From contig CM026431.1 of NCBI GenBank assembly GCA_014871385.1, positions 8,243,778-8,307,777 on the forward strand: a stretch of DNA of 64,000 nt, written 5' to 3'. The notes beneath the pieces are model-generated. The model ran no database searches. It was not told where the DNA came from and worked only from the letters and a program-made list of their open reading frames with translations. Positions within the stretch are counted from its first letter, which is position 1; each line of letters starts with the position of its first letter. Of the stretch, positions 1 to 12,926 are shown piece by piece. Source of the stretch: Ceratodon purpureus (taxonomy: Eukaryota > Streptophyta > Bryopsida > Pseudoditrichales > Ditrichaceae). A program made the translations under genes and the position numbers.

Positions 1-286
1 GTGAGAGGCCTTCGTCCATCAAAAGTTTAGCTAAGAGCCGCTTCACACTGTGGCCGAACTCGAGAAGAGAAGGGTGTCCACTGTCCCGAACTTGGTCGAG
101 AAGAGTTCAAGCCTTTGGGCTGAAAAGTAATCTTAAAATAATCCACTTGGGAGCTTTGGCACAGCATAGGGTGAAGGCTGAAGGCCAAGAACTATGATCC
201 GAATATTCAGACATTTGCGGAAAATTCAAAAAAAATAAACTCTTGGCGCCAAAACTTGCTAAAAGTGCTGCCATCTATGCTCCATG
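1..286. other. Left-edge intergenic DNA
   Basis: No coding signal, RNA gene or repeat could be supported here. It lies just outside the first copy of the tRNA-bearing repeat. Confidence 0.5.
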
Positions 287-1193
287 ACCATAACAACCAA
301 TAGATTTCACCATAAAATGCTCATTCTACATTAATTTTGATGCTCACATGTTGTATACCATGTCCACAAATATGTGCCACATACGCATGAATGTCACTAA
401 GAATGGTGAAGTCAATTAACTAAATTGTAGTCTTTGTCCCATCTAGTCCAATTCCTCTTTCACCTCCTCATCTACACGATAAGCTCTCATGCCCAACCAC
501 TCGACCAACCCTCGTCTTACCCCCATCCTCCTTCTTGCCAAGTTCCTTCCCTCATTCAAGCCATATAATAGCACAAAGAACCAAATTTTTTACAAAATTT
601 ACCAAAAATTTACTACACTGTAAAATTTAAATTGTATGTGACAATAAAGATATTCCACAAATACCTATTGGGAAACTCCCTTTAAACTCTTTCAACCTCC
701 ACATGTATTCTTTAACTCAAACATTTATTTATTTATTATGCACAATATGAGTTCAATTCCAAATCCTCATCTTATCACCTAATAGATACACACTATCAAC
801 GGAAATTCCAAGATCAATGGCCTTGGCATTAGCATTTTGTCCTTTGATCAGTGATACAACATAAATCCATGTCATCCATCCAAATAGTGATAGGAATTCT
901 TGACCTCGTTGTAGTCATGAGGATTTTGAAAGAAATGGTCCATCTTCTTTAAGCGTGATAAAAGAAAATAAAAGAAATACTATTCTAAAACATAGACCTA
1001 TGGAAGGTATGAGAGACGGAAGAGAGGGTAAAAGAGAATCCTTTTCTATTCCTTGAAGAAAAAAGAATGCCATTTTCACATGATTGTCTCGATTTTATCA
1101 CATTTTGATATTTTCAATATTCCCAAAGAGGTTTGGGGTTGCCAAAGTTGGCGACCGAGGCTCATGCCCAAAAAGGCTCTGGAAAAGAGCGAC

Positions 1194-1264
1194 TGCGCAG
1201 CCGGGGAATCGAACCCCGGTCAGTACCGTGGGAGGGTACTATGATACCACTACACCAGCTGCGC
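1194..1264 (-). tRNA. tRNA-Gly (CCC), copy 1
   Basis: The minus strand reads a complete cloverleaf. The acceptor stem is GCGCAGC paired with GCTGCGC, followed by discriminator A. The anticodon stem is GTACC/GGTAC closing the loop CTCCCAC, giving anticodon CCC. The T arm is CGGGG-TTCGATT-CCCCG. A box (TGGTGTAGTGG) and B box (GGTTCGATTCC) are intact. A run of four T follows a few bases downstream as a Pol III terminator. It decodes GGG glycine codons. Its sequence equals the two other copies in this window. Confidence 0.93.
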
Positions 1265-2059
1265 ACCGGTTCCAGGGCGTCAACCGGAGATCGACGGACC
1301 TCCGGAGAAGATACAACGGTCACGATCTTCCAAGTTTTTAACTCCGGTTCTCAAAAATCAAAGCACTTTCAGTGGTTCTAGTGGGTAAACAATTCTGGCA
1401 AGGTCAAGCCAAATCCCCTGGAATTGAAGGCTCCAGCTTGGAAAGCCTGAACATTCTCTCAAAACAGAATATCTTCCCTTCTCCCTGAAGCCAAAGCCAG
1501 TGACTGTTTGTAGTCTCAAGACATCATCAACAATATTGCTTGAATACCAAGTGCTCTGACTGGCTGTGTTTCTGAAAATGTGTTTTGAAGGATTCTACAT
1601 GGTCTGTGAATGCCTGTGAGAATGACATCACCCAGGGACTTGCAAATAGGTGTGTACACCTTTGCATCTTGCTTGCAATAGTTCCGGGCTTGCTGTCACA
1701 AATGAGCAGTTTATGTCAACCATCCATCAGGGTTGAGGAAACATTGTGTTTTTGGAGCCCATTTTTATCTTACTAATGCTTTGTTACATAAACAAATATT
1801 TTGTTACTAATGATGTAAAGATGAAGGTTTTTAGGTTCAATAACTTTGAAGGCCTCTTGAGGTGTTGAGTTTTGAAGGAACTTTGTGGATCTTCAGTTGT
1901 GCAGGTAACACACGGTTTTGGCAACTTTAAGACCACATGTTGCAAGGAAGAAAACTCTGTAATCATAGGCATTGCGCTATCACAACTAAAGATTGATTCT
2001 TGCATTCAACAGATCCATTGCTTTTTAGAAGTGAAAGGCTTTGATTTTAGATAGGTGGT

Positions 2060-2450
2060 ACCTTCAACAAAACAGCCATAGTGAAAACTTGAGAGAGGCT
2101 TCAAAGTCTAAGTGTCCAAGTCTTTGATGCCAGAAGAATGCCCTCTTAGTAAGTTTGGAATTGGTAAGAGTACATACGATGGTGTTTGAAAGTGAGAAAG
2201 CCAACAATTTATACAGTCCTTTGTCGCCAATTTTAAAACATACAAAACATCTTAAATACATTTTATTTCACCACTTGCCAACTTTACCAGGACAATTCCA
2301 CATCCACCGCTTTGGTGTACTTCACCACTTGCGGCTATCAGAGGAAGAACAACCATGGATCTTCATGAGTTGTAATTTCTAAATTTGGAGTGACATGAAA
2401 TGTCATTTCGAAGTCTAAAATCCATGCCTCATCTTTTGTTTTAGCCCTTG
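2060..2450 (-). mobile_element. Ty1/Copia fossil fragment (protease to pre-integrase region), copy 1
   Basis: Minus-strand peptides resemble a Copia polyprotein: a protease-like stretch with FHVTP, then the GAG-pre-integrase signature WHQRLGHL. Only this internal piece is present, no LTRs were seen, and it is broken. The same fragment sits in all three copies of the host segment, so the insertion predates the duplication. Confidence 0.7.
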
Positions 2451-2582
2451 GATGTTTGACAATGAAGTGACATCCTGCGTTGGATGAAGATCATGGGTTT
2501 GCTTCGAGCAAGTGAATCAGTGCAAATTCAAGCAAGTAAGTTTCCAGAACATCCTCTATATCGTTGACTCCTGCGCTTGACA

Positions 2583-3530
2583 TCAGTAGCGTCATGACGT
2601 CCTTGTTTTCACCCTTCTCCTCCAATGGGATTATGTTGCGGTGAACTATCTTTTTCTTTTATTCGGTGGCTCCCTTGTGCTCATCTTGTTCCAATTGTTT
2701 AAATAAAACCATGATGTCTCTCATTTTTCCTCAAGTTCTCCTCAACGGAGCCGATTATAAACTTTGATTTCAGTCAAAGACTGAAAATTGCTACCAATTG
2801 GTTCTCACAATCACTCTTGAGGCAATGTGACCCTCAAACAAAGCTCACAATGTCTCCCGGCAACCCCAATTGACTACAACCACAATTCCATTCAACGGTC
2901 TATTGTTACTCATTCTAAAGTCTTCTTGCGCTCAATTATCAATCTTTTCAAAGAAAAACAAGGCCTCAATAAACTTTCAACAACATGAATCTGCAAACAC
3001 TCACAAAATACATCGACAGAGATCTACATTTACAGATTTCCAATTGTCTTCAGCTTGACTTTTCCCCTTGCACAACGAGTTTCTTGCAACTTTGCTAATT
3101 GGTTTCTCTCCGACACCTTCCTACGCTCCGCACTTAAGTGTAAGCCGCAATTGGCAGTTTTCCTATTGGTTCGTCCTTTTTCATCCATAGGTAATCATTA
3201 AACTTTTCCTTCATTAATAGTCTTTTGAAATAGTTTTATGACCTCCATTCGCTTTCCCCATTGAATTATATTTCTTCATGTTACTTTATTAATTACTAAC
3301 TTATTTATTTTTACTTATTTTCATTATCTTCAGATTTTTCTCTTTTTCTTTTTCTATTTTATTAACATTATTAGCTAATTACATATTTGCTTTCCTCTTT
3401 ATCTATTTTATTCTTATTTTTACTTATTTATTTATTTTTAAGAGGAGACTTAAATTATTATTTTCCACACTCTTTTACTCTCCCTCACACCATCTTTAAG
3501 CCATCTTTGGCTTAAATATAATATGCTTTT
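2583..3530. other. Sequence between the repeat and the Gypsy nest
   Basis: AT-rich DNA with T/A-rich low complexity at about 3230-3450. By position it could include the 3' end or LTR of the outer Gypsy element, which is read on the minus strand, but no matching LTR pair was found by eye. No gene is supported. Confidence 0.3.
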
Positions 3531-5815
3531 AAATGGTATCCATTAATACATGTAGGAAGCAATTTACCTTCAAAGTATTTTAATTGGACGGATTCATTAG
3601 GATTAATACCTACAATCTCATAGGAACCTAGCAAATGAATTTGTAATTTTCTTCGAAACTTAAATAATCTACTATCGCATAGAAAAACCAAATCACCTAC
3701 ATTAAATTCTTTGGTGTTAATTTACTATCATAAATTGATTTGCATCTCTGTGGAGCTACGAAGGTATTAAAAAGAGCAATTCTTCTATCCTCATCAAGAG
3801 ATTCCAATGTGGCTAATCTATCTTGTAAACTTTCCACATCACCTGAACGATGCTTAATAGCAATTCGTAAACTAGGAATTTCAAATTCAATAGGTAATAT
3901 AGTCTCTTGCTCGTATACCAATTGGAATGGTGTGTATTTAGTTGTAACCTTATAGGTAGTCCTATAGGCCCATAAAGCACCCCATAATATCTCGTCCCAA
4001 TCGGTTGCAGAACCTGCAATAGTTTTAGTTAAAATATTACATAAACGTCCATTGGTCTTTTCACTTTGACCATTAGCCCTTGGATATTAGGGACTAGTTT
4101 TTCGATGTTTAATAACAAAATTAGTAGTTAATTCTTCTATAGTTTCATTTAAAAAATGGGTCCTCGATTACTAATCAACTCTCTTGGACAACCATATCAA
4201 GAAAGAATATTTTCATACAAAAACCTAGCCACTGTTTTAGCATCGTTATTTTTAGTTGCGGCGGATCCAACCCATTTAGTAGCATAATCAGTAGCTATTA
4301 ATATGAAACGTTTTGTACCAATTCAAGTGGCTGGAGCTATTGGATCCACAAAATCTGTTTCCTATTTTTCAAAGAGTGCTAATGCCAATAGGGATTGTAA
4401 AGGTATAGCAGTAGAAGGGGTAGTTTTTCCAGTTCGTTGACAAGGATGACAACTACAAGCAAATAAATGAGCATCTTTAAATAAGGTAGGCCACCAAAAT
4501 TAAAGGTATTTCATTTTTAAAAATGCACCTCTGTAATATTCCATCTTTACCATGTTTATATAAAATGTTGGAAATTAATGTAGAAGGAGCACTACGTTGT
4601 AATAATGACTTAATCTGATTGGAATTATAATCAGTAGGTTCCTTATTAGTAGTCAAATATTCCAATATGTCACCATACTCTGATTGAATAATATCAACCT
4701 CAAACAAATTGGCATCAGGTAACTCATCATTTAAAGGTTCCAATTGGGTAATATCATATAGCTCTAACGTGGATAGGTGATCTGCATTGGCATGGCTTTT
4801 GCCACGCCTTACCACTATTGAAAAATTGAACTCTTGTAACAATAGCACCCATCTAACCAATCGGCCACTAAGATCTAGTTTATTAATTAGATACTTCAAA
4901 GCATCATGATCCACTTAGAAGTAAAAGAATAACCCAATAAATAATGCCTAAACTTATGAACACCAAATATCGTTCCTAAGGCTTCTTGTTCACTAGTGGT
5001 ATAATTCTTTTCAGCACCTGTAAGTTGTCTATTGACAAAATAAATTGGATGATCCATATTTGATCACCTTTTGAATAAGGTCACAACTCAAAGCTATATT
5101 AGATGCATCCACATAAACATGAAACGACTTAACTCAATTAGGTGGAATTAAAATATGAGAGGCACTCAATTTTTCTTTTAATTTTAGAAATGAAGCCTCA
5201 CATTCTGATGTCCAAATTGGATTTGCTCCACTTTCTAACTTTTTAAGCAAATTGGTTAGAGGTGCTGCCAATTGGGCAAAATTTTGTCCTCCTCTCCTAT
5301 AATAGCTACCTAAACATACAAAAATCCTCACTCCTATGACTGTAGTTGGTCTTGGTGTATTTACAATTAGGGCTATTTTATCAGGGTTGGTACTTATACC
5401 CTCTTTATTCACAATATGTCCCAATAATTTTCCATAAGGTACAACAAATTAGTATTTAGAGGCATTACGTGAAATTCCAAATTTAGCACATTGATTAAAA
5501 CATAATGTTAATTTTTCTTTATGATCCAATTTGGAACCAAATACGCAAAAATTGTCAAGAAATATTTCAATCAAATGTCTCAATAGTTGATCAAAGGCTT
5601 TAGTCATTGCTCTTTGGAAAGTAGCATGGGCATTGCATAATCCAAAGGGCATTACTCTGTACACAAAAGTCCCTTAATCGGTAGTAAAAGTAGTTTTTAA
5701 TTGATCTTCTTCAGCAATGTCAATTTGGTTATAACCCAAAAATCCATCAAGAAATGAATAGCACTCATGACTTGCTACAGCATTCAATATAGTATCTATA
5801 AAAGATACAACGGAA
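3531..5815 (-). mobile_element. Outer Ty3/Gypsy fossil, 3' part (RT end, RNase H, integrase)
   Basis: Minus-strand peptides show the second half of a Gypsy reverse transcriptase (VMPFGLCNA, then an IVNKEGI connection segment), an RNase H region, and integrase remnants down to a C-terminal portion near 3540-3920. The RT reading begins abruptly near 5815. The missing first half lies about 2.6 kb away at 8401-9195, on the far side of a different Gypsy fragment. The element is clearly broken, with many breaks, and is older than the inner one. Confidence 0.8.
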
Positions 5816-8400
5816 CCAGATGAAATGAGGCAACTTGTCATATCAAGTTAAAAGTATATTCACAACAAAGCTTAGCTTGAAACTTGTATAAACAGACCTC
5901 ATATATTGATTCATTCTCCCCTAGTCCAAAGTTTGTGTCTTCACCTACTTATCTCTCCTCTCTCCTAACTGAATCTCTAACTGAATTTGCTCTTTCCTTT
6001 GCTCGTCATCCCATATATGTTTCTCCTTAGCTGCTTGTTCTCATATATTAATAAACTGTAATTAAACTTATAATTACTACTTTTATTAAGTAACTATGGT
6101 AAAAAAAAAATTCGCCTATCATCTCCTTCCCAGTCTTGTTCACCTTTCCTTGTGATTCAAGACTGCATATGATCATCTTTGTGCTTATATAGTTTTAATT
6201 TTGAACCATTGAATATCTTTGGCATAAATTCTCCGCTGAGTGTACTTAATTGATAAGAACCATTGGAGTAGCGTTTGTGAATAACGTACGGCCCTAACCA
6301 ACGAGGTTTAAACTTCTGATGATGTTGCTTGGCTAACTAGCTATCGACTCTTAAGATTAAATCGCCGCGGCTGAATTTTATTGTTTTCTTGGCTGTGTCA
6401 TGCTTCGCTTTTCTTCTATTTCTACTGTTTCATAATTGAATAAATCTTATTAATGTGTCTCATCTAATTTCTCCAACATAAATACTCTGGTCTTTAGTGA
6501 TTCTGCTTCATCCATTATGTGTTTGATCGCTGTTCCGAGAGAATATAACTCCAACTTGATAGAGACCATTGCTCTAAACAGAATGCTAATTGAAACGGAG
6601 TAAATCCTGTAGCACTTTTGTGAACAATTATGTATGCCCACAATGCTTTGCTAACGTGGAGGTCGCAATCTAATCTTTTTTCTAGAACAACTTTGCCGAT
6701 AATTCCAATAAGGATGCCATAAGTCTTTTTGACAAGAGCGTTTGCTTGTGGATAATAAGGATTGGCGCTTCACTGTTTAATAGACAATTTTCTCATAAGC
6801 GTCAAAAATAACTCGTTAACAAAATGTGATACCCGATTGGTGACTATCTTTAACGGACAACCATATCGGCAAATCACTTGATTATAGATAAAGTCCGCTA
6901 CTGTCTTCTAATTGCAATTCTTCATAAGTGTTGCTTCTGCCCATTTTGAAAGATAATCTGTAGCTACAATTAAATATTCATTGCGCTTGGTTGTAATAGG
7001 GAGTAGGCCGACGAAGTCTACACCCCATTTTTCAAATATTCCAGTTGAATATATTGGTTGTAATTCTGCATAAGGAACAACTTTTTTACCATATGCTTGA
7101 CATTGATAACAATTGCGGCAATATTCATTGTTGTCATGAAAAATAGTTGGCAAAGAAAGACCAACTTGAAGAATTTTTCTTACGATTGTTTTGGTAGCGA
7201 AATGTCCACCACATAAACCCTCATGGCATTGTTTAAGAACTCTTCTCAATTCTTCTACGGTTACTGCCCGTCTCAGAATACCATCTTTGCCGATTTTATA
7301 GAGATCTTCTCCTACCAATGAATATGATTTACTTTGTCTCCAAATTTTCTGTCTCTGCTTTGAATTGATACCTTCCCGAAAACTTAACGTCTTTATGTAC
7401 ATCGCTATTTCTTTATAACCAAAAATATTTGGTTTGAAATCTACAGTCAAAACAAAACACTCTGCATCATCTGATAAGACTCCAATATCTTCATGCATTG
7501 GTGTTTCCAATTCGAGGAGTAGTCCTGCATGTAAGGCCCGAGCGCCCTTGGCAATTTTTACCTCTAGATCGTAGCTTTGTAAAGGAGCCATCAATCGTAC
7601 AATTCTTCCTTCTGGATCCTTTTGTTGCAATATTTGTTTTAATCTTTCAACGTCGCTTTGCACTAAAGTTGACTGGTTGCTTGAAAGAATATAATGTTTA
7701 AACTTGGTACAAGCAAATATTAAAGCTACTCCCAGTTTCTCAAGATGGGTATATTTTTGCTCACATAAAGTTAGTAGCATGCTCGCGTAACATATAGGAT
7801 GTGCCCTTCCTACTTTGTTATTTTGAAGCAATAGAGCTGCAACAGCATATTCGGTAGTGGATGGATTTATAATGAATTGTTTATCCCACACTCGATTTTT
7901 GACTACTGGATCACTCGCTAACCTTTCTTTGATATAGGAGAAAGCTTGCTCGTATTGGTCGCTCCAAACAAAAAGTACAACCTTGCTAGTTAGTGCACTT
8001 ATGGGGCGTCCAATACTAGCTAAATTTGGTATAAAACGATTATGGTAAATTGTGGTTTCCCAAAGTTTAACGACTTGTTTCCATGAGACCGGTCGAGACA
8101 TCTCTGTTATCCGTTTTACTTTGTCATGATCTACATGCATACCCCCATTAAATACTATATATCCAAGAAGTGGACCTTCTTTGAAACCAATTTTGCATTT
8201 CTCAGAGAATAAAGAACGTCCATGTTCACGTAATTTCTGAAACGCAGCTTTAACTTGTATTACATGACTAATGCGGTCACCATGTACAGTAAAGTCGTCA
8301 AGATAAACGCGAATAAACTAATCGATATATGGTCCAAAATTTTTTAATTGCACTCTTAGGAATGTTCCTCCAACATTACATAAACCGAAAGGCATCCTTA
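5816..8400 (-). mobile_element. Inner Ty3/Gypsy fossil inserted into the outer element
   Basis: A second Gypsy pol fragment on the minus strand. It starts inside RT (RMPFGLCN near 8396) and runs through RNase H, a zinc-binding integrase N-terminus (H-H-C-C pattern with CRNCYQC), and the integrase core (WGVDFVGLL). The integrase C-terminus ends near 6165, followed by non-coding DNA to about 5816 that may be LTR-derived. One long open stretch of 410 codons (6908-8140) survives, so it looks younger than the outer copy. It is still truncated and broken. No complete LTR pair was identified. Confidence 0.78.
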
Positions 8401-11400
8401 AATAAGCATGTGTAATGGAAAATAGTCATTTTTAGTTATTGCATTTAATTTACGAAAATCCTGATATATACGAATCTTCCCATTTTTCTTTAGTACAACT
8501 ACAATTGGACTTACCCATTCACTAAAAGGTACACGGTAAATAAAACCAATTTCTAATAATTTATCTATTTCCTCTTTTACCATTAAAGAATATTCAAGAT
8601 TTAACCTATATTGCCTTTGCTTAATAGGTTTAGTATTTTCTTCAAGGTGTATGTGATGTTCACAGATCTCAAGAAGTATACATTTTAAATCCTTACAACT
8701 CCAAGCAAAATTAGAGAAGTGTTCTTTAAAGAAATTTTTCCATTCATTTAATTCATTAAGAGGTAATTCATGATTTATATGTATAATTTTAATATCCTCT
8801 TTATCACCAATATTTAATTCCATACATTGTTCTTTTAGAACATGTTTTGCCACTGGAGTAGGGTCAGAAGAATAGTCCCAATATTCTTCAAACTCAAACG
8901 GTGGTTCCAAATCTGACACTTGACTACCGACTCTATAAACTAGCTTATCTACCAACCATGAATCAATTAATTTATCTGAATCTTCATTCTCTTCACATGG
9001 TATTAAATACTCCTCAGGGCCAATTTTCACGTAAGTTCCAATTAGTAAATTTTTATGATCCATAAGTTGGACTCTAGCATGAATCGTATTGGCTAGTAAG
9101 TCTTCTTCATCTTCATCATCATAATCATAATCAACCTTAGTGGTTATAGTGGGAGATTGCCACTGAGTTTCACCTAGATAACGATGTGGGTACATACTTA
9201 ATTTGACCTTATTTTATCGCTTCCAATAATTATTAAACCACGCCCTTAATCCTTTATAGCTTTAGGTTGATATAACCAAGGTCGGCATAATAAATTTGGG
9301 TGAGAAGTATGTGGTGAATTATATTGAAATACAACAAAATCAATATAATAAACATGAAGACTTTGTTAAGTTTACAATTCACTAGAGAACCTCCATCCAA
9401 TTGTACTCCAGAAACCAAAATGCCATCTATATTTACATCTACTATGGGAGCACTAGGATCAAGACTTAAAGTAACTTCATTTATTGTAGGTCTTGACATT
9501 TTTCTCACCAAAGTAGATTGTAACAATGAGTTACAAATAAGAGCTACTCCCAAGAATTGTTTCATTGTTATATCAGCTTTAATTTTTCCCAAATCAACCA
9601 ATAAATCATATTGTTCAGCACTTTGCATTATACCAATTGGCTTGGATTTACGTGCTTTATACCTCTAAGTGTTTTAACAGGCATACCAATTGGATTTTCT
9701 CTTAACCTATTTGGTGATTTTGGACTATAACAATTGGAATGAGTTGACTTAATTGTGTCATTCGTGACAGTTTCTTTAACTAGTTCAACAATTGGACGTA
9801 CCCTATCTGAGATCTCCCAAGAAATGAACAAATACTACTGGTGTTGGATGTATCCTTGATATTTTGTATTTACAATTGGATTAAATGTTTTAGTTCCCCG
9901 TGGAGTTGATTTTACTATAGGTATAGTGGACTTAATAGTTACACTCACCGGAGGTATTTCAATTGGTGACTCTTAAATAGGATTAGTATTTATTCCAATT
10001 GGAACACTCAACTGTGGCACTATTGGTGCAACACCCTCCTCAATCGGCTTAGACCCAGCAGGTTTATCCAAAATAATTGGTAAAATTACATCAGCCATAG
10101 CTATAGGTTGTGTACTCTCAGGTTTTAGTTTGGCCACTCTGGACCTGGTTATTACCCTTTCCACATTCTGAACTGGACCAAATTTGTACCCATTGGTTTA
10201 ATTAATGGAAAATCATATTTTAGACACTCACTTATAATCCCTAGATAATTAACAATACAATAATTATTTTGATTATTATTTGGATAATCATCAAGTAACA
10301 TAACCAATTTGGCACTAGTATCATTTTTATGGTCCATTCAATTATCATCCCTAGGTTCCTCTCTTCTAGGCCCATTACATTCTTTGGCTGTGTGTCCAAC
10401 TTGTTAACAATTACCACACAATGGTGCATATCGGACACTAGCTCTAGCATTAGGACAATTTCTAGCAAAATGACCCGATTGTTGGCAGTTTTAACATTAT
10501 ATATTGGAATTATTTGTCCAACTTGGATTTTGTCCCCCATAGGTTGAATTCCCTTGGTTTGATTTTCCATAAGGTAATTGTGACCAACCCTGATTTTGAA
10601 TATTAGGATTTTTAGGCATATGCCTATTTGGGTTGTTAGGATTATTTTGGTAGCCTCAATTGTTAAAATTATTAGGATCAAAATTGGAGTTCATGTTTCT
10701 TTGTGGTACAAAATTTGAATTAAAATTATTGCCACGGTAATTAATTCGACGAAAATTATTTCTATCCCAATTGTTTCCACCGTTATTGCCACCATTATTC
10801 CAATTATTATTATAATTATTATTATCAATTTGGTACACTTGTCCATTTCTACTCCAACGTTGGTCATGTTCCTTGAGACTATTCTTCCACTTATTACAAG
10901 AAGTAATGTCATGGTTTTCATCACAAAATCGGCATTTTGGGATCAAATACAAAGGTAAAGGATAGTCTTTCAACATATGTCCTTGACCTTTACAATTAGT
11001 ACATCATAAATTAGCCTTATTGTTTACATGTTGATCTCACTTATCTTTAGCATTAGTCACTTGAACAATCAATTCTTTAAATTTATTCGTTAAATTTAAA
11101 ATCTGAGAATTTATTGCATTAGGATTTACTAGAGGTGTTGGATAAACTACAGTTGAATTTTGTTGAGGTATATTAGGATTTATATTAGCTTGAACCGGGG
11201 GTATTATAGCGAATGCAGTACTTTGAGTAGGTAAAGGTTCTACATTTGGTAAATACTGTAAGTTGTTTTATAAGGAGGAGGCGCATAAGCCTGTTTAAGA
11301 TTTAAATTATGGGTAAGTACCGCATAATCTCTATAAGCCGGCGGCAAAATATATTGATCTTGAGATTGTATTGCGGCTCCGAATAATTTCGAATAAGTAG

Positions 11401-11460
11401 TTTCTTCCAAAAATTTAGTCGTAGTATTGAACATAAGGATAATCAATACTTTACTCATCA
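8401..11460 (-). mobile_element. Outer Ty3/Gypsy fossil, 5' part (gag, protease, RT start)
   Basis: Reading leftwards on the minus strand: an Asn-rich gag with a zinc-knuckle-like CRFCDENHDITSC near 10900, a protease-like region near 9350-9450, and the N-terminal half of reverse transcriptase at 8401-9195 (GFIYRVPFSEWVSPIV and DFRKLNAIT). The RT stops at the junction with the inner element and resumes at about 5815. Broken, with many breaks. No primer-binding site or intact 5' LTR was recognised to the right. Confidence 0.8.
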
Positions 11461-11971
11461 CAAATAACCATCTATTAATTAGAATGCATAGTGAGGGATT
11501 CTTCCCTCATTGTGTTTAAATACTTACAAATTGTGGCCAGCAGTTAACCAACTGCTGGCTCCCGCGGCCCAGCCGCCATTAACCGTCTGCGTGTTCATAC
11601 TATGTTGTTTCATTAAATCCCTAACCCTATTCACACTATCTGTCTTCCTAACATTACCCCCCCTTCTAGGTCCTTGAGGTGAGCAGGGGGCTTCGGGGTG
11701 TAACCAATGAAACTCGCAAACCAGGTTGCGGAGATGTGTTGTGTGTGTAACTTGTGTGAGTGTGTGCTGCGGCTTGTGTGAGCGTCGCGAGGGTTGATTG
11801 TGTGCAATTTGTGTGAATGAATGCTGGTTTTGTGTGTGAGTGCGGTGTGTATTGGGTCTAATTGAGTGTGGTGATTGAAGTTTAATTTCTAAATTTAAAG
11901 TTGGTCTCGTGGGCAGAGGCATTGCGAGTTCTTAGAAACTTGTCCAGATTCATTGTAGGTTGTGGTTATAG
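11461..11971. other. Between Gypsy gag and the foldback element
   Basis: Possible remnant of the outer Gypsy leader or LTR. It contains a GT-rich stretch at 11740-11850 (repeated TGTGTGAG-like words). A 132-codon minus-strand ORF here is compositional and matches nothing recognised. Confidence 0.3.
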
Positions 11972-12926
11972 TCCCCATTTATGATGCATTAATTAATTAA
12001 TGAGGGGGCTGGGAATGGGGCGCGGGGGGGGGGGGGGGGGTACGTGGCGCAACTAGGACGTTCGGGGGGGTCTTGGGAGGAGGGGGGGTGGAGAGGGGGT
12101 CTTCGGGGGGTCTTGGATGGGGGTCTTCGGGGAGGGGGGTATTGGAGGGTCTTAGGGAGGGTCTTAGGGGGGTCTTGAAGGAGGAGGGGTTATCCCATAT
12201 GGTTTGTACCTCCTCACCTCCCCTCAAAGTATAAGAGGGTGGGTAGAAGGAGAAGGAAATTTAAAATTTCTCCAACTTGCCATGTGGCATCTCTTCAAGG
12301 GGGTCCACGTGGCAAATGTCACTGAGTGTGTATTTTGCATTAATTAATCAATGTAGAATTCACACTGAGTGACACTATGAGGGACAATCTCACATTTGTC
12401 CCTGATAGTGTGAGAATGTAAGATTTGTGCATTATTTAATTAATACACAAATCAAACACTCTCACACTGCCACGTGGACCCCCCTTGAGGGGATGCCACA
12501 TGGCAATCGTGAACACCATTTAATTTTCTTCTCCACCCCACCCACCTTCTTGTACTTTGAGGGGAGGTGAGGAGGGTCAATCCCTATGGAATAAATCTCC
12601 CCCAAGACCCCCCTAAGACCCCCGCCAAGACCCCCCTAAGACCCCCGCCAAGACCCCCCTAAGACCCCCTCAAGAACCCCCTAAGGCCCCGCCCTAAGAC
12701 CCCCCAAGACCCCCCTCGAAGACCCCTCAAAGACCCCCTCGAAGACCCTTCCAAGATCCCCTCCAAGACCCCCATTGAAGACCCCCTCGAAGACCCCTCC
12801 CCCCCCCCCTCCCCCGAAGACCTCTCCGAAGACCCTCAGACCCCGTGAACGTCCTGGTTGCGCCACGTACCCCCCCCACCCTACTCCCAGCCCCTTATTA
12901 ATTAATTAATGCATCAGAAATGGGAA
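11972..12926. mobile_element. GC-rich foldback element (long inverted-repeat transposon-like unit)
   Basis: The two halves are inverted copies: positions pair with a constant sum of about 24898. The outer ends read AATGATGCATCA-type sequence next to TTAATTAATTAA on both sides. Each arm then has a C/G-rich block of tandem AAGACCCCC-like units (12600-12845, mirrored at 12020-12180), followed by matching inner words such as GCCACGTGGACC. The halves meet near 12449. No coding capacity was seen. It resembles a foldback or MITE-type element; no clear target duplication was found, so the family is unassigned. Confidence 0.82.

Larger units (their letters stand above)
287..2582. repeat. tRNA-bearing segment, copy 1 (direct repeat of 14747-17038)
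   Basis: This stretch matches 14747-17038 in the same orientation and about 21973-24265 in inverted orientation. From about 573 to 2582 it aligns to the second copy with a constant offset of 14456 and almost no differences; one substitution is seen near 2490. From 287 to 572 the match is only about 90 percent by eye, with small indels. The right edge is abrupt: after the shared GCGCTTGACAT the copies diverge completely. The segment contains a tRNA-Gly gene and a Copia fossil fragment. Confidence 0.93.

Noticed and set aside
1053-1381. Open frames overlapping the tRNA-Gly
   Set aside because: They run through the tRNA gene, and their apparent conservation only reflects DNA identity between the repeat copies.
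11524-12866. Pro- and Gly-rich open frames in and near the foldback element
   Set aside because: They are produced by the GACCCCC tandem units and GT-rich sequence, not coding constraint.
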